In this document: one piece after another, positions 49,529-64,000 of the stretch
Numbering within the stretch: position 1 is the first letter of the stretch
Layout: each line of letters opens with the position of its first letter
Assembly: GCA_019722365.1 (NCBI GenBank)
Contig: JADFUC010000514.1
Span: forward strand, 434,001 to 498,000
DNA: 64,000 nucleotides
From: Lithospermum erythrorhizon
Lineage: Eukaryota > Streptophyta > Magnoliopsida > Boraginales > Boraginaceae
Direction: 5' to 3'
The notes under the pieces: model-generated
Databases searched by the model: none
What the model was told of the DNA's origin: nothing
Seen by the model: the letters and a program-made list of their open reading frames with translations, nothing else
Program-made: the position numbers and the translations under genes

Positions 49529-52233
49529 ATATATATAAGAAAAATATTAAAATTTAAAAGGAACGAATAACAAAACTTTTAAAATAAAATATTGTTTTTC
49601 AAAAAAGCTTAATAGAAGCAAGATTATTAAACAAGGGACACCGTCTCTACTCCCTCCTCAGCTCTCTCTCCATTGACAACAAGGACGCATCAAGTCGAGT
49701 GTTCATGTTTGCTATCTCGCCAACTTATCGAGCCAAAATCTCCCGAATCAAACTGAGCAAATGGAGCAAATTAAACAAACCATGTCAAATGTGGAAACTT
49801 AACAACATGCCACTCAAGCGAGCAGGCTAAATCAAACTAAACAATAATTATGTTACTAAATGAGACCGAATATATGAATATAACTTCTTCATTCAGCTTT
49901 ACGTGCGAACATCCTATTCGTAATCATAAAAATATATATGCATTAATCTCAGTTCTACTCCCACCTATCATATTCTTATCAAAACATTATACATCATACA
50001 CATGTTTTGAAAGTGTGCATCAACTAAGGAGAAAACTATTTTCAAGGCCCTCATTTTCAAGGCAATGTACTCCACAATTTTATTTCTACTCTGATCAAGA
50101 CGTGAGCTGGTCGAAAATTAACCCACACTCTATTTGATCGGCAGAGGTCCACCAAATGAAATGTGGGTGAAAGCATTCACTACCTATCAGAAATGGAGCG
50201 CTGGGTGGAAAACAATTCCAACCCACACACCCGTTTGGTCGCAATATAAAGGAAAACTATGAAGTTCTGTCGACCACGGAGCGGGTCAGCAAATTACACC
50301 CCACACCCATTTGGCTTCCAGAATATAAGTGTTACATCGATACACAAATGTTTAATCACCGGCTACACCAAACGAGGCTCGGTTGTATAACCACGCCGCA
50401 TTCGCCGGTCAGGCCAGCCGAACATACGCTACGTGGGTTGATTTATAACTTCCCAAACACGTAACGTTAGTTCTTTTAATGGACAAACAATTTCACGAAA
50501 TGGGTTTCTATAACAAACAAATGGGACTACACGTTAGATTTGGTATCAGATATAAATTGAGAAAATAAATGGCCTCAGTATAAATTGGTCGACATTATCT
50601 CAATTTAATAAATTAACACTCTAATAATCTACATACGCAAAATTAACAAGAAACCAAAATAAACACAACCGATTTATAAGTGGAAAACCTCTTCGACCTA
50701 AAGAGTAAAAATTAATTTATTTTGGGCGAGTTCACCCAATCTCTCTCTTATTATGATAATATGTAATAATCACCCATTAGCAATATGAAATAATATAACA
50801 TATCGTTACTGATTTCTATTCTATCTTTTGCTCGCATAATTAATATACTTTACTAATTTAAGATTTATTATACATATATATTAACTAAACGATCATAATA
50901 CATATTATTAACAAAAAATTAAAATATAATAACAACAAGTTTCTATTTTTTTATACAATGTTCTTCACATTCATATAAACAATAAGTTTAACATAGTTAT
51001 TTGTAATTACTAACTCTTTAACATTCTCAAATCAAGTAAAAAAATTAAAAATATAAATTCAAAAAAAAATAATAAACAAACATAAAGTTATAACATAATC
51101 AATTACAATATCAAAGTTAATTTCAACGTGACAAAATATAACATACCGATTATTATCTTATACTTTTGAAATTCAACGTCACATTTTTCATTCACCAAAC
51201 GAACACGAAGCGATAAGATCGAACAATAGCCTATGTGTTTTCTATCAACCGACCACAAGTCCCATGTTGGGTTTAATTTCTTGAACCTACGTACTCATGT
51301 AAGCGATTCCACTTGTTGATATTAATATTTTGCAACAATGGGTGTTTGTTCGTTAAAAAAAAAAAACCAACACACATTGTGTGCTGGAAAGTTGTGAAAC
51401 CAATCAGTGCCTGTGTACTAACCATATGGAGTGTGTGGATGAAAGAATTTTCCAACCCACACCCACGGCCTAAGAGGATAAAATTGTTCACATGTTAGGC
51501 CTGCAAGGCTACAACAATGCATAATAACCTCCACGATTCTCCTAGGCTCCCAGCATATTAGGACTTCAGTAGTAAACAAACAAAGAATAAATGTATTGAA
51601 AGCGTGCATCAACTCAGATGTTGAGATCCTTGCAAGAATATAGGGATTTGTTCATTATAGCCAAAGCTCAGTTAATATTCAAATAAACATTGTGGGAAAA
51701 AATTAGTTATATCCAACTTCAAGATTGCAATAATTTTAAAACTCGAACTAATGCTACGAATCTCTTGACAAAAAAATCGGTGTTAGGATGTAGTGTTTGT
51801 CGAAAAAAGATATCAAGTTAAGTTGATATGGAAGGATTAGAAGTAAACTGAAAAGAAATTCAAATAAACCAGATGTAATGAAAAAGCACAATTAATATGG
51901 GAATAATCGAATTCCTTTCATTCGTGTATCGGATCAGCTAGTAAAGATACATGGACACATATAAGTCCTTAAACAGACTAGTTAAGTAATGAATTCATAC
52001 ATCAGCCACGGGCATCACTCAGTTTCATCGGAGATGACGCGAAGTGGCAAATCAAACATGGATGGATGTGTGAACTGAATGGAAAGGCACTAAACTACAG
52101 TGGATAAGTCTGCATTGTCAATGTAGAAACTAAATGCAAAGATGTTGGAGCCAGTGTAAGTTAATCAACTATGTTGAACATTGTCATGGTTACCTTGACT
52201 GCCAATGGTTTGAACAGAGTAATTGGATCAATT
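49529..52233. other. Intergenic DNA and 3' side of the PICKLE gene
   Basis: Patches at 50140-50430 and 51320-51480 share ACCAAATG/CCCATTTGG- and AACCCACACCC-type text with 9122-9430, suggesting fragments of one repeat family whose ends I could not find. The AT-rich remainder holds no gene. About 52000-52233 is probably the 3' untranslated region of the minus-strand PICKLE gene. Confidence 0.45.

Positions 52234-64000
<11,767 letters not shown>

Noticed and set aside
50140..51480. Possible transposon from shared ACCAAATG/AACCCACACCC text
   Set aside because: Fragments are similar to each other and to 9122-9430, but no inverted ends, target duplications or coding region could be defined.

Overview
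This is a stretch of a flowering-plant nuclear genome, almost certainly a eudicot. The evidence is AT-rich intergenic DNA, GT-AG introns, plant-specific gene families (AP2/ERF, DUF868, BAHD, GH18 class V chitinase, the PICKLE type of CHD3), and a background of Stowaway-like MITEs, tRNA-derived SINEs, a PIF/Harbinger-like element and LTR remnants. The species cannot be fixed from the sequence alone. There is no operon, phage, CRISPR or bacterial island. I found no unknown enzymatic or defence system. The unusual signals concern repeats and gene structure.

Eight protein-coding genes are supported, all with exon junctions read by hand. From left to right: ribosomal protein eL39 (minus, 741-1660, first coding exon only the ATG); an ERF003-like AP2/ERF factor (plus, 11207-12252, two exons); an intronless DUF868 protein (plus, 23873-24970); a DeSI/PPPDE-domain protease-like protein (minus, 29159-32101, three exons); the Golgi Qb-SNARE GOS11 (minus, 34171-37880, five exons); a secreted GH18 class V chitinase (plus, 39894-41776, three exons); a BAHD acyltransferase (minus, 44840-46934, three exons); and a PICKLE/CHD3 chromatin remodeller (minus, 52234 to beyond the right edge, 25 exons seen, 5' end missing). 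The genes are functionally unrelated neighbours, as is normal in plants.

Intergenic space (1661-11206, 12253-23872, 24971-29158, 41777-44839, 46935-52233) is mostly AT-rich transposon debris. Best-defined pieces: a Harbinger-like element with TTA duplications (4317-5491), a solo-LTR candidate with a CCTCT duplication (43085-43666), an older LTR-like block (15441-17458), two places where related Stowaway-like MITEs lie side by side (18187-18594 and 49072-49526), and several SINE families.

The most notable observations are: (1) an eight-unit tandem array inside the eL39 intron whose units each carry a Stowaway-type terminal sequence; (2) a duplicated core promoter with repeated W-boxes in front of the chitinase; (3) a BAHD enzyme with an intact HxxxD motif but a strongly altered DFGWG motif; (4) a short-loop G-quadruplex motif in a PICKLE intron; (5) related SINE copies in the same orientation in two PICKLE introns and near eL39.
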